64,000 nucleotides of DNA, taken from positions 1-64,000 of the forward strand of contig QJWJ01000519.1 of assembly GCA_003235365.1 (NCBI GenBank), given 5' to 3'. This document shows, in pieces, positions 31,908-41,189 of this stretch (positions are counted from its first letter, which is position 1; every line of letters starts with the position of its first letter). A program made the position numbers and the translations under genes. The stretch is from Deltaproteobacteria bacterium (lineage in GTDB: Bacteria > Myxococcota_A > Polyangia > Polyangiales > Polyangiaceae). The notes beneath the pieces are model-generated. The model saw nothing but the letters and a program-made list of their open reading frames with translations, was not told where the DNA came from and made no database searches.

Positions 31908-33476
31908 TCAGCGTTTGGTGCCTGCGCTGGGGGTCGGTTTCGGCGAGGTCACCGGCCGGGGTGGCGCGTTCGAGCTGCTGGGCAGCCGCGGCGTGTTGCC
32001 GGCGGACGGGGCGCCCGCAGTGGCGCGAGCGTTGCTCCGTTGGGCGCGGGCCACGAGCAGGTTCTCGACACGGTCGAGAATGAAGTTCACCTGTGCCGCA
32101 TCGAGCTTCACGGAGCTGGTGATCAGGTTGCCGTTCGGACGCAACCGCACTCGTGGCATCGCCATGCCGCGGGTCAATGCGCCGAATCCGAACCGCCCCA
32201 ACAGGTCCGAGACCCCAGACAGCAGCTCGAGTTGGGCATTGAGTTCACCCTCGATACGCCGAGAGGTCGATTGGGCCGTCGCTGCGTCTGGCGCTTTGGC
32301 AGTCAGTTCGAGGCCCACCGCGCCCTTGGGCAACGGCGTGACTCGGATGCGCACGTCGCTGATCGACTCGGGGATGTTCACCCGTAGAAAATACAGAGAC
32401 TTCTTGGGGTTCTTGATGGTTGCGACCAGTGCTTCGTCTCCGCGACCGTTGGGCAGGTTCGTGCCGCCGAGCTTGAATACCTGATTGCGCAGGGCCGGCG
32501 GCGCGACGAACACCATCTTGCTCGGGGGCATCACGAACAATCGCTCGGCGCGATCGGCGACGGCCAGAGCGGCGGGCACCGGAGCATCGGCGAGCCAGCG
32601 CCCGCCCCGTTTGACCAAGTTGTCGATGGCGCGATGGACGTTTCGGCGCGCCGTGTTGTATTGCAGCGCGATGAACAGCTGATCGGAATAGTAGAAGCTC
32701 GGGCCTGCGACGAAGAACCGATCGAAGTCGCGGATCGGGTTGATGGTACCGCCTTCGAAGAAGTCGTTCCATTGTGGGAGCGTCGGCAGCAGCCGCGCAA
32801 TGCGTTCACCCAGGGCATGCTCGCGGATGCGATCGGCGTACAAGACGAGCTGCAACTTGGCGTTTGATTTGACCAGATCCGCCGTCGGCCCAACCAGCGC
32901 GACCGGGCTTTCGATGCTCGTTCGTTTCGGTGACCCCTTCTTCGATTTGGAGCCGGCATCCGACTCGACAGAGGTTTGCGCTGCGCCGGCATCGCCCGGG
33001 GGGTGATCGCTCGAGGCGGGGTTGGCCGAAGCGCTGGGCGCCGGTGCGGACGTCGGTGCAGGCGCCGTGGCGCTGGGCTGCGTCGTGGGTTTCGGTTCCG
33101 GTTCCTGCTCTGGCTCAGGCTTCGGAGACTTTGGCGGTGCGGGCTTCGGCAGTGCTGCTTCGGGAACGGCGATCAATTCCTCGATCACATCGACCGGGTC
33201 TTCGCTGGGCAGCTGGGCGGGCTCGGTCGCGGGCGGTGCCTGCTCTTCTTGCTCCCACAGCTCGACGGGGATGCCCTCGAGCTCTTCGAGGGGTGGCGGT
33301 GGCTCCTCTGGCTCGCTCAGCCAGGAGGACGCCAGCCCAAGCCAGCCGGCCAGGGGCGTGAGAATGGTATGCAGGAGCACGGACAGGGCAATCAACCACC
33401 CGAGCCGCCGCCGAAGTGTGTCCGTGGTGACACGGAAACCACCGGGAGTTTCCACACCTTTGTCGAGTTCAGGCAC
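31908..33476 (-). CDS. TonB-like-architecture membrane protein, 522 aa
   Basis: The protein begins with a cytoplasmic segment, a transmembrane helix at about 27-50 (LIALSVLLHTILTPLAGWLG), then a Pro/Glu-rich stretch to about 165 (PEEPPPPLEELEG, PKPEPEQEPEPKP). That is the layout of TonB, which spans the periplasm. The C-terminal 300 residues do not look like the TonB domain. They form a globular region with ALVGPTADLVKSNAKLQLVLYADRIREH and WNDFFEGGTINPIRDFDRFFVAGPSFYYSD, ending in a Ser/Pro/Thr tail. Function is unknown; an envelope-spanning scaffold or energy-coupling role is inference. It starts with GTG at 33476 and is divergent from the L,D-transpeptidase gene. Confidence 0.75.
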   Translation of the reverse strand: MPELDKGVETPGGFRVTTDTLRRRLGWLIALSVLLHTILTPLAGWLGLASSWLSEPEEPPPPLEELEGIPVELWEQEEQAPPATEPAQLPSEDPVDVIEELIAVPEAALPKPAPPKSPKPEPEQEPEPKPTTQPSATAPAPTSAPAPSASANPASSDHPPGDAGAAQTSVESDAGSKSKKGSPKRTSIESPVALVGPTADLVKSNAKLQLVLYADRIREHALGERIARLLPTLPQWNDFFEGGTINPIRDFDRFFVAGPSFYYSDQLFIALQYNTARRNVHRAIDNLVKRGGRWLADAPVPAALAVADRAERLFVMPPSKMVFVAPPALRNQVFKLGGTNLPNGRGDEALVATIKNPKKSLYFLRVNIPESISDVRIRVTPLPKGAVGLELTAKAPDAATAQSTSRRIEGELNAQLELLSGVSDLLGRFGFGALTRGMAMPRVRLRPNGNLITSSVKLDAAQVNFILDRVENLLVARAQRSNARATAGAPSAGNTPRLPSSSNAPPRPVTSPKPTPSAGTKR

Positions 33477-33681
33477 TCAAGTCACCGAAATCGTGAATTT
33501 GTCGCTTGGCATCAGTTTCGCTTCTCGTCGCCGGAACCCGATCTTCCAATTCTGCACACTGGCGGTGGTGAATTCCGCTGGTTATTGAAGCCAACGGTTC
33601 ATCCCACCTACAAATTAGGCGGGCCGCAGCGCGCTCGCTAAACCAGACGCACGAACGCCTCCCGAGATTTCCGTCCTTGCG

Positions 33682-35451
33682 ATGAAAGCCTTCCGACATT
33701 CCCTACTTCCAAGTTGCCTGTTCGTCGCCCTGATTGCCGCGTGCGACTCCGAAACACCGAAGGATACGCAAAACCCAGCCTCCTCGCTGCAACCGTCGAA
33801 TCTGCCGGCCGAAGCTCCGGTACCGGTACCGCCCGAGGCGCTACACCCGGAAGCGACCGTGTCCGCCACGGCTACCGCCGAGGTGCCGCCGGAGCCGTGG
33901 GCGGGACCCTTCTTCGTGGTCACTCGCAGCTCGACGGGGATCTACGCCAATCAGACCTTCGAGCGGAGTCAGAAGATCGGTTACCTGGAGGAGGGCGCGA
34001 AGGTTGCCGTCCACGCTGACGCCGTCAAGACGGCCAACTGCAGGTCGGGTTGGTACCAGCTCGTCGATGGCGGCTACGTGTGTGGCAAGCACGGCACGAC
34101 GAACATGAAGGACGAGCGTGTGCGGCACGCGCCGAAACAGCCGAACCTCGAAGCGGTTCTGCCGTACACCTACGCCCGCAATACGAAGAACGGGACGCCC
34201 TTGTACCGCGGTGTTCCTTCCAAACAGCAGGTTCGAACCTACGAGCCCTACCTGTTCGAAGACGCCAAGAAGAAGGAAGCCGAGACCAAGGAAGAGGCCA
34301 AGGCGGAGCCCAAACCTGCCGCACCTGCGCCGAAACCCGCCGAACCCGTCGACGAAGCAACCCGCAAGGCACGTGAAGACCAACAACGTCGCATGGCCGC
34401 GCTGCGTGCGGCCCGACGCGCCATGTTGGGTGAAGCAGCTGCAGCGAAGTTGGCCGCGGCCGAAGAACAGGAGGCCAAGACTCAACCGGCCTCCCCCACT
34501 CCGACCGCCGAGGCCGACGCTGGCGCCTCCCGCGAGTGGTGGCAAAAGGACGACGTCGAGCTGCATCGGATCAAACTGAACGATCTGAACGCCGACGGCG
34601 ACGAAGTGATCTCCAAGCGTTTGGTCAAAGGTTTCTACATCGCCGTCGAGAAGGTCTTCGATTGGGACAAACGGCGCTGGTACCGCTCGACCAAGGGCGA
34701 CATCGCACCCGCCGATCGCTTCGTCGTCACGCGCGGTTCCGATTTCAAGGGGGTGGAACTCGACGAGACCTGGCGGTTGCCGATCGGCTGGGTATATGGC
34801 TGGAAGGACAAGAAGCCGCGCTACGAGCTGGACGACGGTGGCAAGTTCAAGCCGTCCGGCAGCGTCAAGCACTTCGAGGCGATCAACTTGACGGGCAAGG
34901 AGCAGACCGTCGGCAAGACGACCTTCGTCGAGTCCGCCGATGGCTTCTGGGTACGCAAGCGCGACCTGCGTATCACCAAGCCCGGGCCCGTCCCGGACGA
35001 CGTGGCGGTCCTGGAACGTTGGATCGATGTAAACCTTTCCACACAAACCGTGGTGTTGTTCGAGGGCGCGCGCCCGATCTACGCATCGCTCATTTCCAGT
35101 GGCAAGGAACACACCGACAAGGACAAAGACCACCGCACACCCGTCGGGGAGTTTCGCATCCGGGAAAAGCACGTCACCGCGACCATGGACGGCGACGGCA
35201 CGGCGGCCGGCGACCTGCCCTACAGCATCGAAGGCGTGCCCTACGTGATGTACTTCGAGGGTTCGTACGCGCTGCACGGCGCGTTCTGGCACCGCAACTA
35301 CGGCGTGCGCATGAGCCACGGCTGCGTCAATCTGGCGCCGCTCGACGCCAAATACATCTTCTTTCATTCGAGCCCGACGATCGCCGACGGATGGGCGGGG
35401 GCGTGGGCGACCGCAGAGCGTCCGGGCAGTCGCGTCTTGGTGCACGAGTGA
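33682..35451 (+). CDS. L,D-transpeptidase (YkuD) lipoprotein
   Basis: A 589-aa lipoprotein: signal peptide with lipobox IAAC (Cys 21). After a Pro-rich linker come SH3-like stretches (GIYANQTFERSQKIGYLEEG; GTPLYRG), then a Lys/Ala/Glu-rich, probably extended or coiled segment (about 190-275). A further pair of domains leads to the C-terminal YkuD catalytic domain (about 450-580) with HGAFWH and SHGCVNL, where Cys548 is the nucleophile. Such enzymes form 3-3 cross-links in peptidoglycan or attach proteins to it. The Lys-rich segment may reach through the wall. It is divergent from the TonB-like protein gene across 205 bp. Confidence 0.92.
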   Translation: MKAFRHSLLPSCLFVALIAACDSETPKDTQNPASSLQPSNLPAEAPVPVPPEALHPEATVSATATAEVPPEPWAGPFFVVTRSSTGIYANQTFERSQKIGYLEEGAKVAVHADAVKTANCRSGWYQLVDGGYVCGKHGTTNMKDERVRHAPKQPNLEAVLPYTYARNTKNGTPLYRGVPSKQQVRTYEPYLFEDAKKKEAETKEEAKAEPKPAAPAPKPAEPVDEATRKAREDQQRRMAALRAARRAMLGEAAAAKLAAAEEQEAKTQPASPTPTAEADAGASREWWQKDDVELHRIKLNDLNADGDEVISKRLVKGFYIAVEKVFDWDKRRWYRSTKGDIAPADRFVVTRGSDFKGVELDETWRLPIGWVYGWKDKKPRYELDDGGKFKPSGSVKHFEAINLTGKEQTVGKTTFVESADGFWVRKRDLRITKPGPVPDDVAVLERWIDVNLSTQTVVLFEGARPIYASLISSGKEHTDKDKDHRTPVGEFRIREKHVTATMDGDGTAAGDLPYSIEGVPYVMYFEGSYALHGAFWHRNYGVRMSHGCVNLAPLDAKYIFFHSSPTIADGWAGAWATAERPGSRVLVHE

Positions 35452-35586
35452 TGCGGCGTTCGGCAACGGTCGGCAATCGCCTGGTACCGTTTCCGTTCCG
35501 AACCACGGGCGCAAGGAAAGCGGTTGCTTTCGGCGCGGTTTGCGTTCGGTCATCGTGGCCGCTTGACTTGGGGGGGCCCGCGGTGG

Positions 35587-36612
35587 ATGTACCCAATTGA
35601 GATGGATCAGTTTTCAGCGCACCTCGACCGCGGTTGGGACCTCATTCAACGCGGTGATACGCGTGGCGCAGAGGTCTCGGCGCGTCGAGCCCTCGAGTTG
35701 GACAAGGAAGCTCCCGAGGTCTACAACCTGCTCGGCTACGTCGCGGCGCTGCACGGTGACTTCGAAGAGGCGATCGAACACTACCAGCAGGCCATCGCGC
35801 TGGACGACACGTACCTCGAGGCGATTCTCAACGCCGCCGAAGTCCTGATTCATCCGTTGGGAGAGCTCGAAGAAGCGGCCCGGTTGTGTGACGACGCGTT
35901 GGAACTCGCGGAGACCGACGACGAACGCGTGGACGCTTTGTTGCTCAAGTTCGACACGTTGATCGGTACCAATCAAACCGAGCAGGCCAAGGCATTGTGC
36001 ACCCGCTTCCCCAACGGGCCTTTCGAGAACCCTGGCCACGCGTTTCTGGTCGGCCGAGCCCTGTACGAAGTCGGCGACTTGAGCCGCGCCAGACCGTTGA
36101 TCGAAGAGGCCACGGCCAACGCCGGCGCCAGCGCGGAGGCGTTCTACTACCTGGGTCTGCTGCGTGACGAGCAGGACGACCCCGAGGGCGCGATGGAGGC
36201 GTTCCTCAAGTCGTTGCGCCTCGACGCCGAAGCGCCGCGCAGCGCGTGGGCACTCGGTTACGACACGTTTCGCGAGGTCGTCGAACGTGCGGTGGCCGCC
36301 CTACCTGACCAACTGCGCGGGGTCATCGCGCCGAACGAAGTGTTCGTCGCAGACTTGCCCGGGGTCGAAGTGGTGGTCGAAGGCGTCGATCCCCGCGCGC
36401 TCTTGCTGCTCGACGCACTGACCAACCCCGGCGAGGCTCTCGAGCCTTCCGACGACGCGGCTAACAACCAAAACGCGGCGCGAGCTCGGCTCTTCGTCTA
36501 CCAGCGCAACGTCGAGCGGCTCAGCCCCACCGTCGATGTCGTGATCGCCGAACTGACGGGCGCTTTGCAGCGAGAACTCGAAGCGGCGTTCTTTCCCGAC
36601 GCGCAGTCCTGA
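35587..36612 (+). CDS. TPR protein with degenerate zincin-like C-terminal domain
   Basis: A 341-aa cytoplasmic protein. Residues 1-220 hold about five tetratricopeptide repeats (for example RRALELDKEAPEVYNLLGYV and GLLRDEQDDPEGAMEAFLKSL). The rest follows the Zincin_1 (metallopeptidase family) pattern: FREVVERAVAALPDQLRGVI, VVVEGVDP, then RLFVYQRNVERL. The expected HExxH zinc motif is absent; the matching helix reads IAELTGALQRELEAAF, so peptidase activity is unlikely. The start is ATG 35587 (MYPIEMDQF); ATG 35602 is also possible. It may act as a protein-binding adaptor. It is convergent with the polyprenyl synthase gene. Confidence 0.78.
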   Translation: MYPIEMDQFSAHLDRGWDLIQRGDTRGAEVSARRALELDKEAPEVYNLLGYVAALHGDFEEAIEHYQQAIALDDTYLEAILNAAEVLIHPLGELEEAARLCDDALELAETDDERVDALLLKFDTLIGTNQTEQAKALCTRFPNGPFENPGHAFLVGRALYEVGDLSRARPLIEEATANAGASAEAFYYLGLLRDEQDDPEGAMEAFLKSLRLDAEAPRSAWALGYDTFREVVERAVAALPDQLRGVIAPNEVFVADLPGVEVVVEGVDPRALLLLDALTNPGEALEPSDDAANNQNAARARLFVYQRNVERLSPTVDVVIAELTGALQRELEAAFFPDAQS

Positions 36613-36703
36613 CAGGCTCGACAAACCGACTCCGTTCGGCAGATTGGGCCGCTCGGCAGACTGGATCTGGGCTGGGCTGTTCGAGCCTCGAGCTGTCGGT
36701 GGC

Positions 36704-37732
36704 TCAGCGGTCGCGGTCGACCAACTGGCGTGCAACGGCTCGCAGCACGGACCGCGCCGGGCACTCGTCGATGGCGTCGAGCGCCGCGACGGCGAGTTGG
36801 GTTTCGCGGCGCGCTCGGTCGCGGACGGTCGCGCACGCGCCGCTGGCGATGACCGCGGCGCGCAACGGGACGACTTGGTCGTGGTCTCCGGCTCGGATTC
36901 GTTCGACCGTTTGCAGCAACCCCGGATTCTGCTCGGTGGCGAGCACCAGCGGCAACGTGACCTTGCCCTCGAGCAGGTCGGCACACAGCGTCTTGCCAGT
37001 GCCTTCACCGATGTAGTCGATGGCGTCGTCCACGAGCTGAAACGCGATGCCGAGGCGCTCGCCGAATTCGCCCAGGGCCTGGCAGGCGCCGTCCGTGGCG
37101 CCGCCGAGTCGCGCGCCGCTGCGCGTGGCGAAGCGGAACAACGATGCCGTCTTGTCGCGCAAGATCCGCTGATAGGTGGTTTCGCTCAAGTCGAGCTCGC
37201 GCCGCCCGCGCAACTGAACGATTTCCCCGGAAACCAGCTGGGACAGGGTTGCCAACAAGTCCGCCATCAGTTCGGGGGCGTGTTCGAAGGTGCGTTGCAG
37301 CGCCTGGACCAACAGGGCGTCACCGGCCAGCACGCTGACGGCGTTACCCCACACCCGTCGCGACGTCGCCGCGCCCCGTCGCTCGTCCCCATCGTCGACG
37401 ACGTCGTCGTGGAGCAACGTGGCACTGTGGATGAGTTCCACGACGACCGCTACCTCGCGGGCAGCGGTGGGGACGGCGCCGAAACACGCTGCGGCGAGCA
37501 ACACCGCCGTCGGCCGTACACGCTTTCCGCCCAGGGCGAGCAGGTGCAGCGCGGCGTCGGTGCCCGGCGCCGTGCCGTCCGCGGCCGCGTCACCCAGTGC
37601 CTGTTCGATCCACGCCATGTCCTGGCCGAGCAGTGCCTGGACGTCAGCGAGCCGAGCGTTGAGACGATGGTTGGACGCGGGCTCGGCAGATCGGGTGAGG
37701 GACTGCACGGCGGCTTCGAAATTCAATTCCAT
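36704..37732 (-). CDS. Polyprenyl (octaprenyl-type) diphosphate synthase
   Basis: A 342-aa trans-isoprenyl diphosphate synthase that elongates allylic diphosphates with isopentenyl diphosphate. It has GGKRVRP (isopentenyl-PP binding), the first Asp-rich motif LLHDDVVDD, GDALL, a second Asp-rich motif FQLVDDAIDY, and the DLLEGKVTLPL segment seen in long-chain enzymes. This points to quinone side-chain synthesis (IspB-like) rather than farnesyl synthesis. The residues before the first Asp motif (VELIHSATL) are small, which allows long products. Start ATG 37732. Confidence 0.92.
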   Translation of the reverse strand: MELNFEAAVQSLTRSAEPASNHRLNARLADVQALLGQDMAWIEQALGDAAADGTAPGTDAALHLLALGGKRVRPTAVLLAAACFGAVPTAAREVAVVVELIHSATLLHDDVVDDGDERRGAATSRRVWGNAVSVLAGDALLVQALQRTFEHAPELMADLLATLSQLVSGEIVQLRGRRELDLSETTYQRILRDKTASLFRFATRSGARLGGATDGACQALGEFGERLGIAFQLVDDAIDYIGEGTGKTLCADLLEGKVTLPLVLATEQNPGLLQTVERIRAGDHDQVVPLRAAVIASGACATVRDRARRETQLAVAALDAIDECPARSVLRAVARQLVDRDR

Positions 37733-37870
37733 GACGATGAGCGGGGCGGCGGACTATCGCCGATCTGGCGCCCGTGCGACAAGACGAAGCCGCACTGCGG
37801 CGCCCATTGGGCGGCCTGCGGATGCGGGCGAGGTTTGACGGCGCTGCGCGCTCCGACTACAGGCACGGGC

Positions 37871-38350
37871 ATGCCCGACGCGCGCCGCAGATCCACCCCG
37901 CCGCCCCGAGGGCGCGGCTTTGGGTACTTGGTGTTCGGGTTGTTGGTGGGCGGCATCACGGCGGCGTTCTCCATCCAGATCCTGATCCAGGTCTTTGCTC
38001 CGAAGGTCGCCGATGCCAGTCCCGACTGTCCGGCAGCGATGACGGACCTGTCGCGATCGCTGGAACGAGCCCGCCAGTCGGCCGTTGAACAGCCCGACGA
38101 GACGGCGGCCGTCAGCGCGTTTCGAGGTCAGTTGCTGCCGGAATGGGAGCAGTGGTCGTCGATTCAGCATTGGTGCGGGCGACAGCCGCAGTGGGCAGAC
38201 GCGGTGGCCGCACTCGGCCGGGCCCGTTTTGCCGAAGAACAGGGGGTGCGTTTCGGGGCGCGGGAGCTTTTTCGGGCCCGTGAGCGGGCCCTGAAGGAGG
38301 CCGAACGTGCGCGGGCCGGGATTGGTGAAATCGAGGATCGACGAGACTAG
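37871..38350 (+). CDS. Hypothetical protein with one transmembrane segment
   Basis: A 159-aa protein, function unknown. A Pro/Arg-rich N-terminus (MPDARRRSTPPPRGRG) is followed by one transmembrane segment (about 17-40) and a roughly 110-residue extracytoplasmic helical domain. Two cysteines (PDCPAAM and HWCGRQ) could pair. It lies 38 bp before the DEAD-box helicase gene on the same strand. The ATG at 37871 is the first start after the divergent polyprenyl synthase gene. Confidence 0.7.
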   Translation: MPDARRRSTPPPRGRGFGYLVFGLLVGGITAAFSIQILIQVFAPKVADASPDCPAAMTDLSRSLERARQSAVEQPDETAAVSAFRGQLLPEWEQWSSIQHWCGRQPQWADAVAALGRARFAEEQGVRFGARELFRARERALKEAERARAGIGEIEDRRD

Positions 38351-38388
38351 CCGGCAACGGGCCCGAACACTAAGCTCCGCGCCGGTTG

Positions 38389-40314
38389 ATGTCTGACTCC
38401 GAACCCAAGAAAATCACGTTCAGCGAACTGTCCCTCAGTGAGCCCGTCGCGCGAGCCGTTGCCGAACACGGCTACACGGAGCCGACACCGGTGCAGGCAG
38501 CGGCGTTTGGCCCCGCCTGCGCTGGTCAAGACCTGGTCGTCCAGGCTCGGACCGGAACCGGAAAGACGGCGGCGTTCTCCTTGCCGTTGGTCAGCTCGCG
38601 GGTTCGCCCTGACAAGCTGGTGGTCCAAGCGTTGATCCTCTGCCCCACCCGCGAGTTGGCCTTGCAGGTTACGCGAGAAGTCGAAGCGCTGGCCAAGTAC
38701 GCAGATCTGCGGGTGGCGAGTGTGTACGGCGGTGCGTCAATCACGAAGCAATTCGAGGAGCTCGAGCAGGGGGCGCACATCGTCGTCGGCACGCCCGGGC
38801 GCGTGCTCGACCACCTCAAACGCAAGACCCTCGACGTCAGCGGGCTGCGCACGTTCGTGCTCGACGAGTGCGACGAGATGTTGTCGATGGGCTTTCTGCC
38901 GCAGATTACCGACATCTGGTCGCAACTGCCGAAGGGACACCAAACGCTGTTGTTCAGCGCGACCGTGCCGAAAGAGGTCACGCGCATCGCAGAGACGCGC
39001 CTGAAAGATCCGCAGTTCATCACCCTCAGCGGCGATCACATCGGCGCGCTCGAAATCCAACACTTCGTCTACCTCAGCCACGGCGATCGACTGGGCGAGC
39101 TGTTGCAGATCATCGAGGTCGAAAACCCCGAGAGCGCGATCGTCTTCTGCAACACGCGCGACGAGACCAAGCGCGTCGCCGCGTACCTCAAGGCCAGGGG
39201 TTTCAGTGCCGATTGGCTCAACGCCGACCTGTCTCAGGCCGAGCGCGAGCAGGTGATGCGTGCGACTCGCGAGAGCCGTCTGCGCTTTCTGGTTTGTACC
39301 GACGTGGCCGCCCGCGGCATCGACATCTCGCACCTCACGCACGTGGTCAATTTCGATTTTCCCGACGCGTCCGAGCAGTACGTTCATCGCACCGGGCGAA
39401 CGGGTCGCGCCGGCAAGATGGGCACCGCAATATCGCTGATCAGCCCTACGGAAATCGGCGATTTGTACTACCTACGGCTCAAGTACAAGATCCAGCCCCA
39501 AGAGCGTCACTTGCCCACGCGGCAAGAACTCGAGACTCGCCAACAGGCAGACGTGGTCGCCTCGCTCTTGCTCCGCTTCGGTGGAGCGACGGCAAAGGAC
39601 ACCTACTACCAGACCGCGCGTCGCCTGCTCGCCAGCGATTCGGCGGAAACGATCATCGCGGGTCTGTTGCGCCACGTGCTCGGCGCCGAAGAGCAAGCGA
39701 TCGACGCGGCCGCTCAGCAGCGTCGCGAACGTAAACCGCGTGGTGATGCGCCGACGGCCCGCCCCGTCGGGACGGCGACTCGTCTCAAAGACGGAGCCGA
39801 GCGCAGCAAGTCGAGCGCGTCGGACACCACCACCCGCCCGAGTGTCCGGCGCAGCGGCGAAGGACCGCGAGTGCGCTCCCGCCACGGGCGTGGTGAAGCA
39901 GGCTTTCGCTACGAAGTCAGCGACGCTCCGACGGTCGACGTCGATGTGCCGCCCGCAGACCCGCAACCAGCAGACGGGGCTGCTCCTGCAGAGGTTGCCC
40001 CTTCGAGTCGCACGTCGGCAGAGCGCTCCTCCGCCGACGGCGCCGCGGACGAGCGCGACGTGGCCCCCACGTCCGGCTACGTCAACTTGTACGTGGGCGT
40101 CGGCAAACGGGATGGGGCCAACGCCAAGGATCTGCAGCTCGCTCTCGAAGAGGCTGGCGTCGCAGCGAACGAACGCGGGCGCATCCTCGTCAAGCAACGG
40201 CACAGCTACGTGGAAGTCAAACCCGAAGTGCAGCAAGCAGTGATCGACAAGCTCAACGGGACGAGCATCTGCGGTCGAGAAGCATTGGTCGAGGCTGCCC
40301 GTCCTCGCGATTGA
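38389..40314 (+). CDS. DEAD-box RNA helicase (DeaD/DbpA type)
   Basis: A 641-aa ATP-dependent RNA helicase. Visible are the Q motif (PTPVQAAAF), motif I ARTGTGKT (53-60), PTRELALQ, motif II DECD (159-162) instead of DEAD, SAT in motif III, VARGIDIS-like AARGIDIS and HRTGRTGRAGK (motif VI). A Ser/Arg/Asp-rich linker (about 440-560) leads to a C-terminal DbpA-type RNA-binding domain (YVNLYVGVGKRDGANAKDL ... ILVKQRHSYVEV). Such proteins act in ribosome assembly or RNA decay. ATG 38389 is preferred over an adjacent TTG at 38386. Confidence 0.93.
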   Translation: MSDSEPKKITFSELSLSEPVARAVAEHGYTEPTPVQAAAFGPACAGQDLVVQARTGTGKTAAFSLPLVSSRVRPDKLVVQALILCPTRELALQVTREVEALAKYADLRVASVYGGASITKQFEELEQGAHIVVGTPGRVLDHLKRKTLDVSGLRTFVLDECDEMLSMGFLPQITDIWSQLPKGHQTLLFSATVPKEVTRIAETRLKDPQFITLSGDHIGALEIQHFVYLSHGDRLGELLQIIEVENPESAIVFCNTRDETKRVAAYLKARGFSADWLNADLSQAEREQVMRATRESRLRFLVCTDVAARGIDISHLTHVVNFDFPDASEQYVHRTGRTGRAGKMGTAISLISPTEIGDLYYLRLKYKIQPQERHLPTRQELETRQQADVVASLLLRFGGATAKDTYYQTARRLLASDSAETIIAGLLRHVLGAEEQAIDAAAQQRRERKPRGDAPTARPVGTATRLKDGAERSKSSASDTTTRPSVRRSGEGPRVRSRHGRGEAGFRYEVSDAPTVDVDVPPADPQPADGAAPAEVAPSSRTSAERSSADGAADERDVAPTSGYVNLYVGVGKRDGANAKDLQLALEEAGVAANERGRILVKQRHSYVEVKPEVQQAVIDKLNGTSICGREALVEAARPRD

Positions 40315-40465
40315 GATCCAATCGAACGACCGCTGAGCGCTTGCCGTCCGCGTCGGCACGATGAGTGCAACGCACCTCGGCTGGGGTTTGCTTTCACGCT
40401 CCGTGCCAACCCGAACAGTCAAGTCGTTGCATGTCGATTCTCGCTCGGTGCGCTCGCATCGACGA

Positions 40466-40479
40466 CAAACTGCAGTTTG
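40466..40479. promoter_or_regulatory. 14-bp perfect palindrome, possible operator
   Basis: CAAACTGCAGTTTG is a perfect palindrome 61 bp upstream of the GTG start at 40540, in the gap after the helicase gene. A few such palindromes are expected by chance in 64 kb, so only its promoter-like position makes it worth noting. Confidence 0.2.
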
Positions 40480-40539
40480 CGGTAGCGGATGAAGTCGGAT
40501 GGGATTGCGCACGCCCCGCGCGCCAGCTACTGATAATGG

Positions 40540-41142
40540 GTGACGCAAAGCCTGGACGTCGGTCGACTCGAACGCAGCCTCGAATGGGGCTTGCGCAACG
40601 ACCTGCCCAGTGCCGAGTTGGTGCGTATGCTGAGACCGTTGGTCAAGGCGACGGACGGAGCGACGACGTCGGGGGCCCTGGCACGGTTGCGTTTGGCAGA
40701 GCAGCTGCTGCTCGCCGACCCGCGTAGCGCCTGGGAGGCATTGGTGTTGCTGCGTGGCGTCCTGGACGTCAGTACGAACCGTGAGCTGACTCGCCGCGCT
40801 TTGACCGCCCGCGGCTTGGCCTTGACGATCATGGGGCATTACCGGGCAGCGCGTGCGGCTTACGTTCGCGCGTTGTGGATTGACCCCTTCGAGCCGGTGT
40901 GTGCTCACAATCTCGGGCACCTGTTGATCGTCAAGTTTGGCGCCCTCGACGCGGGTATCCGCTGGCTCGAGGTCGCGCATCAGAGCCTGCCCGATGATGC
41001 GGAGATCGTCGCATCCCTCGCGCACGCGTTGACCTTGTCCGGCGCTCCGGAGCGCGCGCGTCGGTTGCTCGAGCGGTGCGTCGGGCCGTCGAGCGCGCAG
41101 ATGCACATCGACGACTGGTCCAAAGCGCTGGCCCGGCCCTGA
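40540..41142 (+). CDS. TPR-like protein, 200 aa
   Basis: A cytoplasmic helical-repeat protein. The second half has clear tetratricopeptide-type helices (ALTARGLALTIMGHYRAARAAYVRAL, then PVCAHNLGHLLIVKFGALDAGIRWLEVAHQ). The first half is helical and Leu-rich. It has no signal peptide. GTG at 40540 is the start in this frame. Function is unknown; a protein-binding role is inferred from the repeats. A hairpin follows its stop, and a TolC-family gene lies 239 bp downstream. Confidence 0.72.
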   Translation: MTQSLDVGRLERSLEWGLRNDLPSAELVRMLRPLVKATDGATTSGALARLRLAEQLLLADPRSAWEALVLLRGVLDVSTNRELTRRALTARGLALTIMGHYRAARAAYVRALWIDPFEPVCAHNLGHLLIVKFGALDAGIRWLEVAHQSLPDDAEIVASLAHALTLSGAPERARRLLERCVGPSSAQMHIDDWSKALARP

Positions 41143-41151
41143 GTGAGCGTT

Positions 41152-41189
41152 CGCGATTGGCGAACTCTGGAAAACGCCCGCCAATCGTG
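41152..41189 (+). terminator. Hairpin after the 200-aa TPR-like gene
   Basis: CGCGATTGGCG (41152-41162) pairs with CGCCAATCGTG (41179-41189) through 11 positions, one a G-T wobble, with a 16-nt loop. It starts 10 nt after the stop codon. No U tract follows, so it could also be an mRNA-protecting hairpin. Confidence 0.45.

Noticed and set aside
36614..36688. AGGCTCGA/TCGAGCCT inverted repeat between convergent genes
   Set aside because: Arms are 59 nt apart with nothing paired between; too weak to call a terminator.
39472..41184. 570-codon minus-strand frame across the helicase and TPR genes
   Set aside because: It crosses two well-supported plus-strand genes and has no family features.
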